Positions 19,538 to 28,742 of a stretch of DNA of 64,000 nt are shown here, piece after piece. Position numbers and translations under genes: made by a program. Under the pieces are notes generated by a model. That model saw nothing but the letters and a program-made list of their open reading frames with translations, had not been told where the DNA came from and searched no databases. The stretch lies in NCBI GenBank assembly GCA_029007295.1, contig JAQXHN010000028.1, positions 16,496 to 80,495 of the forward strand, read 5' to 3'. Origin of the DNA: Clostridia bacterium (GTDB lineage: Bacteria; Bacillota; Clostridia; Oscillospirales; CAG-272). The stretch's first letter is position 1; each line of letters opens with the position of its first letter.

Positions 19538-20833
19538 ATGAAAAAAATTCTTTTCATAACATATAATTTTGCGCCCCGTCAGAGCGTAGGCTCAATAAGA
19601 CCGACAAGGCTTGCAATGTATCTTGCAAAAATGGGTCATAAGGTTGACGTAGTGTGCGCAAAGGAATACGGAATGCTTGACCATTCTATGGACGAGGTTT
19701 TCGATTATATCGGTACAGTTGAAAAAATCACTCATCCGCAGATGAACGAAAAGAACATCCCGCTGAATACACCGCAAAAGCAGCCGACGTCCAAACAAGC
19801 CTCCAAAATAAAGAAGCTTCCCCTTGCGGATAGGGTGAAAAAGTCTTTATTTGAGGTAAAGAAGATAAAGATGGCAAAGGAATTTGCGGATAAATTCGAG
19901 GATATCGTAAAAAACGATATCGACAGATTTTCCGAATATGACACCGTAATCACCACCTACGGTCCTCTTGAAAGCACCTATTGTTCTTTTGTTATGAAAA
20001 AATATTTTCCGAACGTGCGCTTGGTTTCGGATTTTCGGGACCCGATGACCTTTGCCGATTACGGATATCCGGCAAACCTTATAAGAGCTCGGGTACAAAA
20101 AAAGGTGTGTGAAATTTCCGATGCGCTTGTTTCCATTTCAAAGGGGACTTATGACGAGATTTTTACAAAAGAAGCATATCGAAAAAAAGCCAAGGTTATT
20201 TATAACGGCTACGATATATCGGACATTCCGAAGAATAAAAACAACTATGACGGTCAGTATTCGTTTCTTTGTCTCGGTACAATGTATCACGGGAAAAGAG
20301 ACGTCAGCGTTCTCTTTAAGGCGTTATCCGAGCTTTGTAAAGAGGGAAATATTGATGAAAAGGATATAAAAGTAAATTACGTAGGCGGCCATTTTGATAT
20401 TCTGAAATCTCAGGCCGAGCGCTACTCCCTTGAAAACGTATTAAGCAATCGGGGGTTCGTGACGAGAAGCGAGTGTATGGCAATGCAGACAGAAAGCAGA
20501 AATCTGCTTCTCCCTAACTGGAATTTTCACAACGCCAAGGGCGTTTTAACCGGAAAGTTTTTTGAATATATGGTTACCGGGCGTCCGATTATCTCTATAG
20601 TATGCGGCGATACCCCTGACAGCGAAATATCGGAATTAATCGAACGGTACGGATTCGGCTTTTCATACGAGCAGGCAAACGACAAAGAGGATTACGAAAA
20701 GCTGAAGCAATATTTACTGAATGATTATAAAAGATATAAGCAGGGGCTTGACTGTGAGATAATTCCGAGCGATGACGCCGTTTCGGATTTTAACTATGAA
20801 AAAATTACGGAGCAATTTGAGAAGTTAGTATAA
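19538..20833 (+). CDS. Glycosyltransferase, GT4-like (third)
   Basis: The 431-residue protein starts MKKILFITYNFAPRQSVGSIRPTRLAMYLAKMGHKVDVV, a typical GT-B N-terminal strand and glycine loop seen in WbuB/FnlA-cluster type transferases. A basic insert (about 75-110, rich in Lys) may be a membrane-contact region. The donor half includes YSFLCLGTMYHGKRDVSVLFKAL and a C-terminal acidic region. The catalytic glutamate is likely in LTGKFFEYMVTGRPII. The exact linkage formed is unknown. It lies directly before wecB, which fits use of N-acetylmannosamine or GlcNAc-derived donors. Confidence 0.78.
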   Translation: MKKILFITYNFAPRQSVGSIRPTRLAMYLAKMGHKVDVVCAKEYGMLDHSMDEVFDYIGTVEKITHPQMNEKNIPLNTPQKQPTSKQASKIKKLPLADRVKKSLFEVKKIKMAKEFADKFEDIVKNDIDRFSEYDTVITTYGPLESTYCSFVMKKYFPNVRLVSDFRDPMTFADYGYPANLIRARVQKKVCEISDALVSISKGTYDEIFTKEAYRKKAKVIYNGYDISDIPKNKNNYDGQYSFLCLGTMYHGKRDVSVLFKALSELCKEGNIDEKDIKVNYVGGHFDILKSQAERYSLENVLSNRGFVTRSECMAMQTESRNLLLPNWNFHNAKGVLTGKFFEYMVTGRPIISIVCGDTPDSEISELIERYGFGFSYEQANDKEDYEKLKQYLLNDYKRYKQGLDCEIIPSDDAVSDFNYEKITEQFEKLV

Positions 20834-20846
20834 GAGAAGGTAAAAA

Positions 20847-21956
20847 ATGAAAAAGAAAATTTTGCTGGTTTTCGGTACAAGACCGGAAGCGATAAAAATG
20901 TGTCCCTTGGTTCTGGAGCTGAAAAAGCGGGAAGAACTTGAAACCGTAGTATGCGTTACGGGTCAGCACAGACAAATGCTCGACGCCGTTCTCGGTGCGT
21001 TTCGGGTTGAGCCGGATTATGATTTATCCATCATGAAGGACAAACAGACTCTGTTTGACGTTACGACCGGTATTCTCAACGGCATGGGAGAGGTTTTGAA
21101 GAAGGAAAAGCCTGATGTTGTTCTTGTACACGGAGACACTTCAACGTCGTTTTCAACTGCGCTTTCCTGCTTTTATTTGCAAATTCCGGTAGGACATGTA
21201 GAGGCGGGACTTCGCACATATAATATTTACTCTCCGTTCCCGGAGGAATTTAACAGACAGGCGGTAAGTATTATCTCAAAGTACAATTTTGCGCCTACGG
21301 ATTTAGCCAAGCAAAATTTGTTAAAGGAGGGAAGAGCCGCAGACAGTATTTTTGTCACCGGCAATACCGCAATTGACGCTTTAAAAACCACAGTCAGGGA
21401 GGATTATACTCATCCTATGCTGGAGTGGGCAAGCGATTCAAGGCTAATTATGATAACCGCGCACAGAAGAGAAAATTTAGGCGAGCCGATGAAACAGATG
21501 TTCCGTGCGATAAGAAGAATTATCGACGAAACGCCGGACGTAAAAGCCGTTTATCCCATTCACTTGAATCCTGTTGTAAGAGAAGCCGCAAACGAAATTT
21601 TTGAGGGCGACGACAGAATCCGTCTGATTGAACCCTTGGATGTTCTTGATTTTCATAATTTCCTCGCAAAGAGCTATCTGATTTTAACGGACAGCGGCGG
21701 TATTCAGGAGGAGGCTCCCTCCCTCGGAAAGCCCGTGCTTGTAATGCGAGATACCACGGAGCGTCCGGAGGGCATTGCGGCAGGTACGCTGAAGCTTGTA
21801 GGAACGAGCGAGGAGTACATATACGAAAGCTTCAAGCTTCTTCTCACAAACAAGGACGAATACGATAAGATGAGCCGTGCGTCAAATCCGTACGGCGACG
21901 GGAATGCCTGTCGCAGAATTGCGGATATACTCTGCCAAAAAGAAGTCAATTATTGA
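20847..21956 (+). CDS. wecB: UDP-N-acetylglucosamine 2-epimerase (non-hydrolysing)
   Basis: This enzyme interconverts UDP-GlcNAc and UDP-ManNAc to supply ManNAc for surface polymers. The 369 residues show the family signature at the start (LLVFGTRPEAIKMCPLV), then TGQHRQML, VHGDTSTSFS, GHVEAGLRT, the catalytic HRRENLG region and TDSGGIQEEAPSLGKPVLVMRDTTERPEG. All key motifs are intact and the length is normal. The start has AGAAGG upstream. It ends within the start of the ligase-like gene (4-nt overlap). Confidence 0.96.
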   Translation: MKKKILLVFGTRPEAIKMCPLVLELKKREELETVVCVTGQHRQMLDAVLGAFRVEPDYDLSIMKDKQTLFDVTTGILNGMGEVLKKEKPDVVLVHGDTSTSFSTALSCFYLQIPVGHVEAGLRTYNIYSPFPEEFNRQAVSIISKYNFAPTDLAKQNLLKEGRAADSIFVTGNTAIDALKTTVREDYTHPMLEWASDSRLIMITAHRRENLGEPMKQMFRAIRRIIDETPDVKAVYPIHLNPVVREAANEIFEGDDRIRLIEPLDVLDFHNFLAKSYLILTDSGGIQEEAPSLGKPVLVMRDTTERPEGIAAGTLKLVGTSEEYIYESFKLLLTNKDEYDKMSRASNPYGDGNACRRIADILCQKEVNY

Positions 21957-23437
21957 AAAAACGAACGGATGCCTGTATGGATAATTGTAAATATTTTCGT
22001 ACAAAAACTAACCGAAAATCGGAAATGAAAAAGAATACGGAGTCAGACAACAATCAAGCCGTTCACGGTAAATATTTTGCGCAAAAGAAACAAATCAAAA
22101 CAAAGCGAAGCGTTTTTTCCGAAAACACTTCTTACGAAAGCAGCAATACGGCTTCCGAATATGTTATTGCGGAGGCTTCAAATGCGGAAAAAGTAAGAAA
22201 CAGCGTATTAACCCCGATTTTGCATTTGCTTATCGGAATATATTTTCTGATACTTCATATTTTTGAATATTCTCAATATGTTGTTCTGACTCAGGTAATG
22301 TTTGCGTTGATTTTCGGTTTGACGGTATTAAATATATTTGTCTCGGGTATTAAGCTGAGGATTAGAGTTCCCGATATTCTCGTTCTTTTGTTTTACCTGT
22401 ATACAACGCTGTCGATATGCTGGACCGAAAGCGATGTCGGTGTGCAGGACTATTTTGTAAGGCTTACATTGCTGATTAGCTTGTACTATGTATTCCGATT
22501 TAATATATATTCGGCGTCGGATATCAGGATGATTTTAAAATCTGTTATGATAGGAACCGTTGTTTTCTGTCTTTACATGATTATTTATTATTCTCCGTCG
22601 GTGATTTTTTCGTCATTGATAAGCGGAGGGCGCCTCGGAAGCGAGATTAACCAAAAGAATTCAATCGGAATATACTGTTCGGTGACCAATACCGTAATAC
22701 TGTATTTTGCGCTGTACGAGAAAAAAACAAAATATCTTTTCATGTTCCCCGTAACATTATTAATACAGTTTGTGTGCGGTTCAAGAAAAGGCTTCGTTTT
22801 GTTTTTCGTCGGAATGTTTATGATACTGTTTTTCCGTTCGGGCAGAAAGAAGGCATTATTTATTGTTGTGACTGCCGTCACGGCGATTGTATTCGTTAAT
22901 ATTTGTTATGCCTACGAGAGCAGTAATATCTTTTTCCGCCGTATGACTCAGCTGTTTTCCGTGTTGTTTTCCGATGAAAGCGCCGGAGATAATTCGGCGA
23001 TTGTCCGTAAGAGAATGATGGAATACGGATGGGAATTATTCCTGAAAAAGCCGGTTTTCGGAGGCGGCACACTCGCATTTGAATATCAGTATTCACTGTT
23101 ATACGGCGCGAGAAGACCTCCTCACACAACGTATCTTCAGATATTGGTTGCATACGGCGCAGTTGGATTTTCATTATTTTACGGTTCATTTGTGTACGCC
23201 TTAAAAAACTTTTTTACGGCAATGAGGAACAGGAAAAAAATGGCCGTTGTGCTTTTGACCTTAGCTTTTATTTTCCTGATAAACGATTTCGGCGCAAATA
23301 TGCTGACAAGCAAATATATGTATATTTTCTTGGCCATTTTCGTATCATATTGTGATATCGTCAAAGAAAATGAAAGTGAATTGGAAACCGAGGATAATAT
23401 GAAAATAGGATATAAAAGGTCCAAATATATTATTTAG
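21953..23437 (+). CDS. O-antigen ligase / polymerase-like membrane protein
   Basis: The 494-residue protein has about ten transmembrane segments from residue 85 onward. It also has the Wzy/WaaL-type motifs GSRKGFVLFFVGM and PHTTYLQILVAYGAVG (about 385-400). Proteins of this group polymerise or ligate lipid-linked oligosaccharides on the outer face of the membrane. The first 80 residues are polar and Lys/Ser/Asn-rich, unusual for the family. The TTG start at 21953 overlaps wecB but has no clear ribosome site, so a later ATG (21977 or 22025) is possible. A terminator follows at 23476. The block has no flippase or priming transferase. Confidence 0.85.
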   Translation: MKKRTDACMDNCKYFRTKTNRKSEMKKNTESDNNQAVHGKYFAQKKQIKTKRSVFSENTSYESSNTASEYVIAEASNAEKVRNSVLTPILHLLIGIYFLILHIFEYSQYVVLTQVMFALIFGLTVLNIFVSGIKLRIRVPDILVLLFYLYTTLSICWTESDVGVQDYFVRLTLLISLYYVFRFNIYSASDIRMILKSVMIGTVVFCLYMIIYYSPSVIFSSLISGGRLGSEINQKNSIGIYCSVTNTVILYFALYEKKTKYLFMFPVTLLIQFVCGSRKGFVLFFVGMFMILFFRSGRKKALFIVVTAVTAIVFVNICYAYESSNIFFRRMTQLFSVLFSDESAGDNSAIVRKRMMEYGWELFLKKPVFGGGTLAFEYQYSLLYGARRPPHTTYLQILVAYGAVGFSLFYGSFVYALKNFFTAMRNRKKMAVVLLTLAFIFLINDFGANMLTSKYMYIFLAIFVSYCDIVKENESELETEDNMKIGYKRSKYII

Positions 23438-23475
23438 CTTACAGAGCAAATCATTCGGCATAATAAAAAATAAGA

Positions 23476-23516
23476 AGTAAATCCTATATTTTTCCAAAAA
23501 CAGGATTTACTTTTCT
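23476..23516 (+). terminator. Terminator after polysaccharide block
   Basis: A 10-bp perfect stem AGTAAATCCT / AGGATTTACT with a 16-nt loop is followed by TTTTCT. It lies 38 nt after the ligase-like stop codon and before the next promoter. Confidence 0.7.
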
Positions 23517-23557
23517 AATTGTAAAATGATATTTTTCAGTAAATTATACCAAAATGC

Positions 23558-23586
23558 TTGTATTTTCGGCTTATATATGATACAAT
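23558..23586 (+). promoter_or_regulatory. Promoter of the NahK-like gene
   Basis: TTGTAT (23558-23563) and TACAAT (23581-23586) are spaced by 17 bp, 54 nt before the ATG of the kinase gene. The two hexamers are reverse complements of each other. This may be chance. Confidence 0.6.
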
Positions 23587-23640
23587 AGTTAAAATACAGT
23601 CAATAATGTTTGAAATGTGTACATATAAGGAGTGAATTTT

Positions 23641-24741
23641 ATGACCCATTTAAAACTTAAGGAAGTATGCGAAAAATTTGCAGTTGAAGGCGAATTTCAC
23701 TCATTTGAGCAGATTAAAAGCGGTAATATCAATCAAACCTACTTAGTTAATTATATAAGAGACGGAATTAAAAAGCCTTATATAATTCAGCAAGTGAATA
23801 CATACGTATTTAAAAATCCCGAGCAGGTTATGAATAATATCGCTGCCGTAACCGAGCATATCAGGAAAAAAATCAAGGAAACCGGTATTTCCGCAAAGAG
23901 ATATGTTTTGCATTATCTGCACACAACCGAAGGGAAGTCCTATTGGTACGATTCCGAAAATAAATTCTGGAGAGGCTACCGATTCATTGACGAATCCGTA
24001 ACTTATGACGCAAGCGATGACCTTAATGTAATGGAGCAGGCGGGAATAGGCTTCGGACGTTTTCAAAAATATCTTGCCGATTTCGACGCTTCGGTGCTTT
24101 ATGAGAGCATTCCCGATTTCCATAACACCGAAAAGCGTTTTGACCGCTTGTTCCGTGTTGCCTCCGAGGACCCGATGAACAGGGCAAAGGATGTTAAAAA
24201 AGAGCTTGATTATTTAGAATCCCACAGGGAATTATCGCTTTCGCTCTGCAATATGCTGAAAAACGGCGAACTGCCGCTTAGGGTAACGCATAACGACACA
24301 AAGATTAACAATGTTATATTTGACAAGGCGACAAATCAGTCGCTGGCCGTAATAGACCTCGATACGGTTATGCCCGGACTGTGCGCATACGATTTCGGAG
24401 ACGCTATCCGCTTTGGAGCAAACGATACCATAGAGGACGACCCCGATTTGTCGAATATTAACCTTAATCTTGAAAAGTTTGAGGCGTATACTAAGGGCTT
24501 TATCGGAACGATTCGCGACAGCCTTACAAAAAAAGAGCTTGAAACCATGTACCTCGGAGCCTACGTTATGACCGTTGAGCTTGTTGCAAGATTTATGACG
24601 GACTATCTTGAGGGAGACGTATATTTCAAATTAAATTATCCGGAGCATAATCTTATCCGAACAAGGGCTCAGGACGCTCTTGCAAGAGATATGGAAAACA
24701 AACTCGACAAAATGTCAAATATTGTAAGCAGATATTATTGA
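23641..24741 (+). CDS. Phosphotransferase, N-acetylhexosamine 1-kinase (NahK)-like
   Basis: This is a choline/aminoglycoside-kinase-fold phosphotransferase of 366 residues. Its layout resembles bifidobacterial NahK, which phosphorylates GlcNAc/GalNAc at O1 for salvage. The catalytic loop is LRVTHNDTKINNVIF (about 217-231) and the metal-binding aspartate is in LAVIDLDTVMPGLCAYDFGDAIRFGAN. The ATP-lid part is IKSGNINQTYLV. The track begins at 23632 with GTG. The ATG at 23641 is better because AAGGAG (23627-23632) is eight bases upstream. The family is safe; the sugar is inferred. Being next to wecB, it could recycle amino sugars into UDP-sugar synthesis. Confidence 0.75.
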   Translation: MTHLKLKEVCEKFAVEGEFHSFEQIKSGNINQTYLVNYIRDGIKKPYIIQQVNTYVFKNPEQVMNNIAAVTEHIRKKIKETGISAKRYVLHYLHTTEGKSYWYDSENKFWRGYRFIDESVTYDASDDLNVMEQAGIGFGRFQKYLADFDASVLYESIPDFHNTEKRFDRLFRVASEDPMNRAKDVKKELDYLESHRELSLSLCNMLKNGELPLRVTHNDTKINNVIFDKATNQSLAVIDLDTVMPGLCAYDFGDAIRFGANDTIEDDPDLSNINLNLEKFEAYTKGFIGTIRDSLTKKELETMYLGAYVMTVELVARFMTDYLEGDVYFKLNYPEHNLIRTRAQDALARDMENKLDKMSNIVSRYY

Positions 24742-24779
24742 TTTTTCAAAAAAATTTAAAAGTTGTTGTTGAAAAATAC

Positions 24780-24818
24780 AGCCCGATGATATACAATATC
24801 ATTGGGCTTTTATTTTTA
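24780..24818 (+). terminator. Rho-independent terminator after NahK-like gene
   Basis: AGCCC-G-ATGATAT is paired with ATATCATT-GGGCT around a 3-nt loop. A TTTTATTTTTATTT tract follows. This is a clear hairpin-plus-T-tract terminator, about 15 nt before the next ATG. Confidence 0.85.
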
Positions 24819-24832
24819 TTTAGGTGGATTAT

Positions 24833-25573
24833 ATGAAACTGATTGATATGCATTCCCATATTTTACCTGAGGCGGATCACGGCTCGGACAGCGTGGAAAC
24901 ATCAATTGAGCAATTAAAAAGAGCGAGAAAGGCAGGAGTATCGGTTATTCTTGCTACGCCTCATTTCTATTATCATAGCGATAATATTGACGACTTTCTT
25001 ATCCGTCGCGAAAAATCATACCGCAAGCTGAAAAAGGCGATGTCTGAAAACGGCCTTGACGATATTCGGATTTTTTTGGGGGCGGAGGTAAGGCTTGAGG
25101 TCGATTTATTAAAGGAAACAAGACTTTCAAAGCTGTGCATCGAGGGAACGAACAAGCTTCTGCTTGAAATGCCGTTTGACATGAAGTGGACCGAATGGAT
25201 TTACAATTACGTCTTTGAGATAGCGGTAAAATATAAGATAAAGCCGATAATAGCACATATAGACAGATACGAGGACAAGCCTGCCAAAAGATTGATTGAT
25301 ATGGGGCTTGAAGCTCAAATAAACGCATCGTCGCTTTGTCGTTTTTCAAGTCGTATGAAGATGATGAAATATGTAAAAGGCGGAGCTGTAAAATACCTCG
25401 GAAGCGATGTTCACGGTCCGAAATCTCCCGAATACAACGAATTTGAAAAGGGAGTTAGGATTCTCGGTAAATATGCCGATGACATTATGTACAACAGCGC
25501 AAGAGTCCTGGGTTTAGCGGACAGAGCCGAGGAAAACGGCGAAAAGAATATAGGCGGCGGACTGATTTTTTAA
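24833..25573 (+). CDS. CpsB/YwqE-type PHP tyrosine-protein phosphatase
   Basis: This is a PHP-fold, metal-dependent protein tyrosine phosphatase of the CpsB/CapC/YwqE family with 246 residues. The metal-binding motifs are IDMHSHILPEADHGSDS at the start, ILATPHFYYH (about 44-53), GAEVRLEV, IIAHIDRY and the terminal YLGSDVHGPKSP. Such enzymes dephosphorylate the capsule-chain-length BY-kinase. No CpsC/D kinase lies in the window, but the polysaccharide block is 1.4 kb upstream. The track starts at a GTG (24824). The ATG at 24833 with AGGTGG five bases upstream is preferred. Confidence 0.88.
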   Translation: MKLIDMHSHILPEADHGSDSVETSIEQLKRARKAGVSVILATPHFYYHSDNIDDFLIRREKSYRKLKKAMSENGLDDIRIFLGAEVRLEVDLLKETRLSKLCIEGTNKLLLEMPFDMKWTEWIYNYVFEIAVKYKIKPIIAHIDRYEDKPAKRLIDMGLEAQINASSLCRFSSRMKMMKYVKGGAVKYLGSDVHGPKSPEYNEFEKGVRILGKYADDIMYNSARVLGLADRAEENGEKNIGGGLIF

Positions 25574-25588
25574 TAACGGAGTAGGAAA

Positions 25589-27022
25589 TTGAAATATCCG
25601 AGTCTTGTAATTTTAGATAAAGCGGCAGGGAAAATGTCAAGAGATGTGACGGTCGATTTAAAGCTTGATTTATTTTTATCCGAAAATACGCTTGACATTA
25701 TGACAAATCTTGTCTGTGAAAAATGTATTGCCGAAAGGCAAAAGATATTTGCGTCTTTGAATTGCGACGCAGCGTTTGAGCATATGGCAAAGCTGCACGA
25801 GCTTTCAAAAAAGCTGTGCAATACGATAAAAGCATATGAGGAAATAGAAAAAGAAAACTCAAAAAAGGCGGTTTTTGTTTCCGTATGCCGTTTGTATACC
25901 CAATTTTGTGACGAAGCGTCAAAGCCTATGGCGTCAAAGCTCGGGGAAAGATTTTCCGAATATTTTTCCGAAATACGTAACGGCGAATTTGTTTTGTTCG
26001 GCGATAAAACAAATTCATTATATAACAGAATAAAAAAAATACTGAGAGTCGGCGCAGTTGTAAACAGCGACGGCGCAAGCTTTGGCTTTGATACGCAGGA
26101 AAGCTTTACGGATATACTCAAAAGAGCCTACATGGCTTTCTGTCCCGAAAAAATAAGCGCAGCTTCAGCCGGTGATTACTGTTTTTCCTTTACCGAAGAG
26201 TTGTTAAAGTCGGATGAAAGGCTATGCGAGGAGATTAACGATTTTTACAAAGAATACGGCGCCTTTGTCGATTTGAGTATTGCCGAGTATAAAGGCGAAA
26301 CAGGGTTTTATCTTGATATTCATTCGCTTATCGGCAGAATTAAAAAAGAAAGCATCCCTGCGGTAATGCCTGTATTTACGGACGTTGCGGGAATTACAGC
26401 GGATGATGTTTACGATTTTACCCTGATTGCAAAAAATGAGAAAAGGATAATTCCAAACAATATCCGGCTGAGCGAGGATATGAAATTTTGCTTTTTGCAG
26501 GGCGCAAATGGAGGCGGAAAGACAACATATCTTCGTTGTATCGGGGCGAATTTGCTTTTGGCGCTTTCAGGTTCGTATGTATTCGCAAATAGGTTTGAGG
26601 TATGCGCCTTTGACGGAGTCTTTACGCACTTTCCGAGAGACGAGCGTTTTGAGCGCGGAGGAAGATTGTGCGACGAGGAAGCGAGACTCGATTTAATCGT
26701 TAATACCGAAACGAAAAAGAATATAGTACTGCTGAATGAAACCTTTTCCACAACAACTCAGGAGATATCAATCAAAAAGACGGCGGACTTGGCGCACAGG
26801 CTGAAAGCAAGCGGTTTTGCGGGAGTATATGTAACGCACTGCGATATTTCCGAAAACTGCGATATTCCGGTTATGTGTGTGCTTGTTGACCCGAATAATG
26901 AAAATGAGAGGACGTATAAGGTGGCTTTTAAGGGGGAAAAAAGCTCTTCGTTTGCGCTTGATATCCTAAAAAAATACTCACTGGATTATTCCTCTCTGTG
27001 CGAAAGGTTCGGTGAAATATGA
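25589..27022 (+). CDS. MutS-like ATPase, first of a tandem pair
   Basis: The 477-residue protein carries a C-terminal MutS domain V ATPase and a helical core, without the mismatch-recognition and connector domains. Walker A is GANGGGKTT (about 304). The following region FTHFPRDERFERGGRLCDEEARL matches the MutS signature area. Walker B reads IVLLNETFSTTT, with Asn in place of the first acidic residue of MutS DE. The His loop is GVYVTHCD. The start is TTG with GGAG upstream. It overlaps the second MutS-like gene by 4 nt (ATGA), so the two probably form a heterodimer. Its DNA target is unknown; a classical mismatch-repair role is unlikely. Confidence 0.82.
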   Translation: MKYPSLVILDKAAGKMSRDVTVDLKLDLFLSENTLDIMTNLVCEKCIAERQKIFASLNCDAAFEHMAKLHELSKKLCNTIKAYEEIEKENSKKAVFVSVCRLYTQFCDEASKPMASKLGERFSEYFSEIRNGEFVLFGDKTNSLYNRIKKILRVGAVVNSDGASFGFDTQESFTDILKRAYMAFCPEKISAASAGDYCFSFTEELLKSDERLCEEINDFYKEYGAFVDLSIAEYKGETGFYLDIHSLIGRIKKESIPAVMPVFTDVAGITADDVYDFTLIAKNEKRIIPNNIRLSEDMKFCFLQGANGGGKTTYLRCIGANLLLALSGSYVFANRFEVCAFDGVFTHFPRDERFERGGRLCDEEARLDLIVNTETKKNIVLLNETFSTTTQEISIKKTADLAHRLKASGFAGVYVTHCDISENCDIPVMCVLVDPNNENERTYKVAFKGEKSSSFALDILKKYSLDYSSLCERFGEI

Positions 27023-28464
27023 TTCTGTCGCTTTTATATCAAACGCCTGAAGCGTTAGGAGAATCCGCTTCTATTTATGATTTATCCGTTGACAAAACGG
27101 TAAAGCGTATTTGCAAAAGCTCAAGGAGGTGCGATTACTTTCTTAAAATTTTACAGTCGCCTCTCCGAAAAACAGAAAATATTGAATACAGACGTGAAAT
27201 AATTGCGGATTTTGAGAATAATGAAAATTTAGCGGAGCAGCTTCGTCTTGCCGTGACAAGATACGATAAATTAAAATCCGACTGGCTGGAAATGAAGAGC
27301 GGCGCTTCGGTTTCCTCATTTGACGTGTCGAACGATGTTCTGCTTGAGCAGGTGTACTCTTCCTTAAAGGTAACCGCAATGTTTCCGAACACCGTGGTGT
27401 CTCTGTACAGAACAATATCGGATGTGCTGTCGGGTGCCGAGATAAAATCCCGAGGTCTTAGCGGAATTAAAAAGCATTGCGATAATATGCTCGAAAACGA
27501 ATATTTTTCCGATGTGTGCAAGGTTGCGTCAAATTTTCTTTACAACAGCGCAAAGGACTATGATTTTGAGATTATCGCCTCCTTTGACGATTGCCTTTGC
27601 AGTATCGAGCCTTCCGTTTGCGGAATTAATCCCTACAGACCGAAGAAAAAAAATTCCTTTTTCGGATTAAAAAGGTCAAAGGACGAAAAGCATCCTCATT
27701 CATTGAACAGCTCCTCGTCTGACGAGGCAAAAGGAATTCTATGTCAGGCACTTATTCACACAGACGAATTATTGTATAAGATTACGGAAAGCGTTTATGA
27801 GAGTCTTTACGGTATCTCCTATGAAATGGATTTTTATCTCGTTGCACTTGACATTTGCGATTTCATAAAAAATACAGGATACGAATACTGTTATCCGACC
27901 CTTACCGATGAGCCTGTCCTTTGTGCGAACGGGCTTCGAGATATTTACCTTGCGTCGGACGAGGAAACACCGGTCGTTTTTCCCGTAGATGTCAGTATGC
28001 GCAGTGAAAAATCGTCGCTCATTGTCACGGGAGGAAACGGAAGCGGTAAAACAACGTTTTTAAGAGCTGTGGGCGCACTGCAGCTGTTTGCGCAGGCGGG
28101 TCTTCCCACACTGTGCAAGGATGCGATAATCAGCGCAAGAAGCGGTATTTTCACCCACTTTTCCTCAAAGGAAGAAGAATTCCGTCAAAACGACCGAAGC
28201 GGAAGATTTGAATCGGAGGTTTCCAAGGTGGCGCAAATTATCAACTCGGTAACGCCGAACAGCCTTATCCTTTTGAATGAAACCTTCCAAACAACATCGT
28301 ACAGAGAGGGAAGCGACGCAATAATCAACATTTTGAAGGCGCTATCCAAAATAGGAGCGCAGTATATTTTTGTAACGCATCTGCCGGGCGTTGCTTTGGC
28401 GTTATCCGGGGAAGCAAAATCGCTTTCCGCACAATGCGAAAACGGCAGGTTCAAAATTAAATAA
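27019..28464 (+). CDS. MutS-like ATPase, second of a tandem pair
   Basis: This is a 481-residue paralogue of the preceding protein with the same layout. The N-terminal MutS core helices (about 1-300) include a clamp-like region, and the ATPase has Walker A TGGNGSGKTT (about 336). The conserved FTHFSSKEEE and SGRFESEVSKV segments follow. Walker B is ILLNETFQTTS, again with Asn for Asp, and the His loop is YIFVTHLPG. A Lys/Ser-rich linker (about 210-240) is inserted in the core. No endonuclease (Smr) domain is present, unlike MutS2. The B12 riboswitch begins immediately after the stop codon, leaving no room for a promoter between them. Confidence 0.82.
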   Translation: MILSLLYQTPEALGESASIYDLSVDKTVKRICKSSRRCDYFLKILQSPLRKTENIEYRREIIADFENNENLAEQLRLAVTRYDKLKSDWLEMKSGASVSSFDVSNDVLLEQVYSSLKVTAMFPNTVVSLYRTISDVLSGAEIKSRGLSGIKKHCDNMLENEYFSDVCKVASNFLYNSAKDYDFEIIASFDDCLCSIEPSVCGINPYRPKKKNSFFGLKRSKDEKHPHSLNSSSSDEAKGILCQALIHTDELLYKITESVYESLYGISYEMDFYLVALDICDFIKNTGYEYCYPTLTDEPVLCANGLRDIYLASDEETPVVFPVDVSMRSEKSSLIVTGGNGSGKTTFLRAVGALQLFAQAGLPTLCKDAIISARSGIFTHFSSKEEEFRQNDRSGRFESEVSKVAQIINSVTPNSLILLNETFQTTSYREGSDAIINILKALSKIGAQYIFVTHLPGVALALSGEAKSLSAQCENGRFKIK

Positions 28465-28465
28465 G

Positions 28466-28710
28466 AAATGCAGCGAAACGGGGCTTTTGCAAATTTTGCA
28501 AAATTAAAAAGGAAGTGGGTGAGAATCCCACACGAGCACGTCACCGTGAAGATGAGCAAAAATTCACTTGATGCCGCAACATCATTCTACAGTCATTGGG
28601 CAAAATGCCCGAGAAGACGAATTTTTGTGCTATTTGTCAAAGTCGGGAGACTTGCCCCATATTTCACATAATACGCGAGCGCCGTTGGGATAACCGTGTG
28701 AAATTTCGCA
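28466..28710 (+). promoter_or_regulatory. Cobalamin (B12) riboswitch
   Basis: The conserved core is readable in order: TTAAAAAGGAA, a P4-P5-like element GTGGGTGAGAATCCCAC, the B12-box-like stretch CACGTCACCGTGA, and AGTCGGGAGACTTGCC. These fit the cobalamin aptamer consensus. Downstream, ATTTCACA (28661-28668) pairs perfectly with TGTGAAAT (28697-28704). That may be the expression-platform helix ahead of the AAGGAG of the lipoprotein gene (28728-28733). No T-tract terminator is visible, so translational control is more likely. The 5' boundary is approximate. Confidence 0.88.
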
Positions 28711-28742
28711 GTATAAATAATATTTATAAGGAGACAAAAACT

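Noticed and set aside
28596-28742. N-terminal extension of the DUF4430 lipoprotein frame in the track
   Set aside because: These codons lie within the riboswitch; the ATG at 28743 has a proper Shine-Dalgarno and opens a signal peptide.
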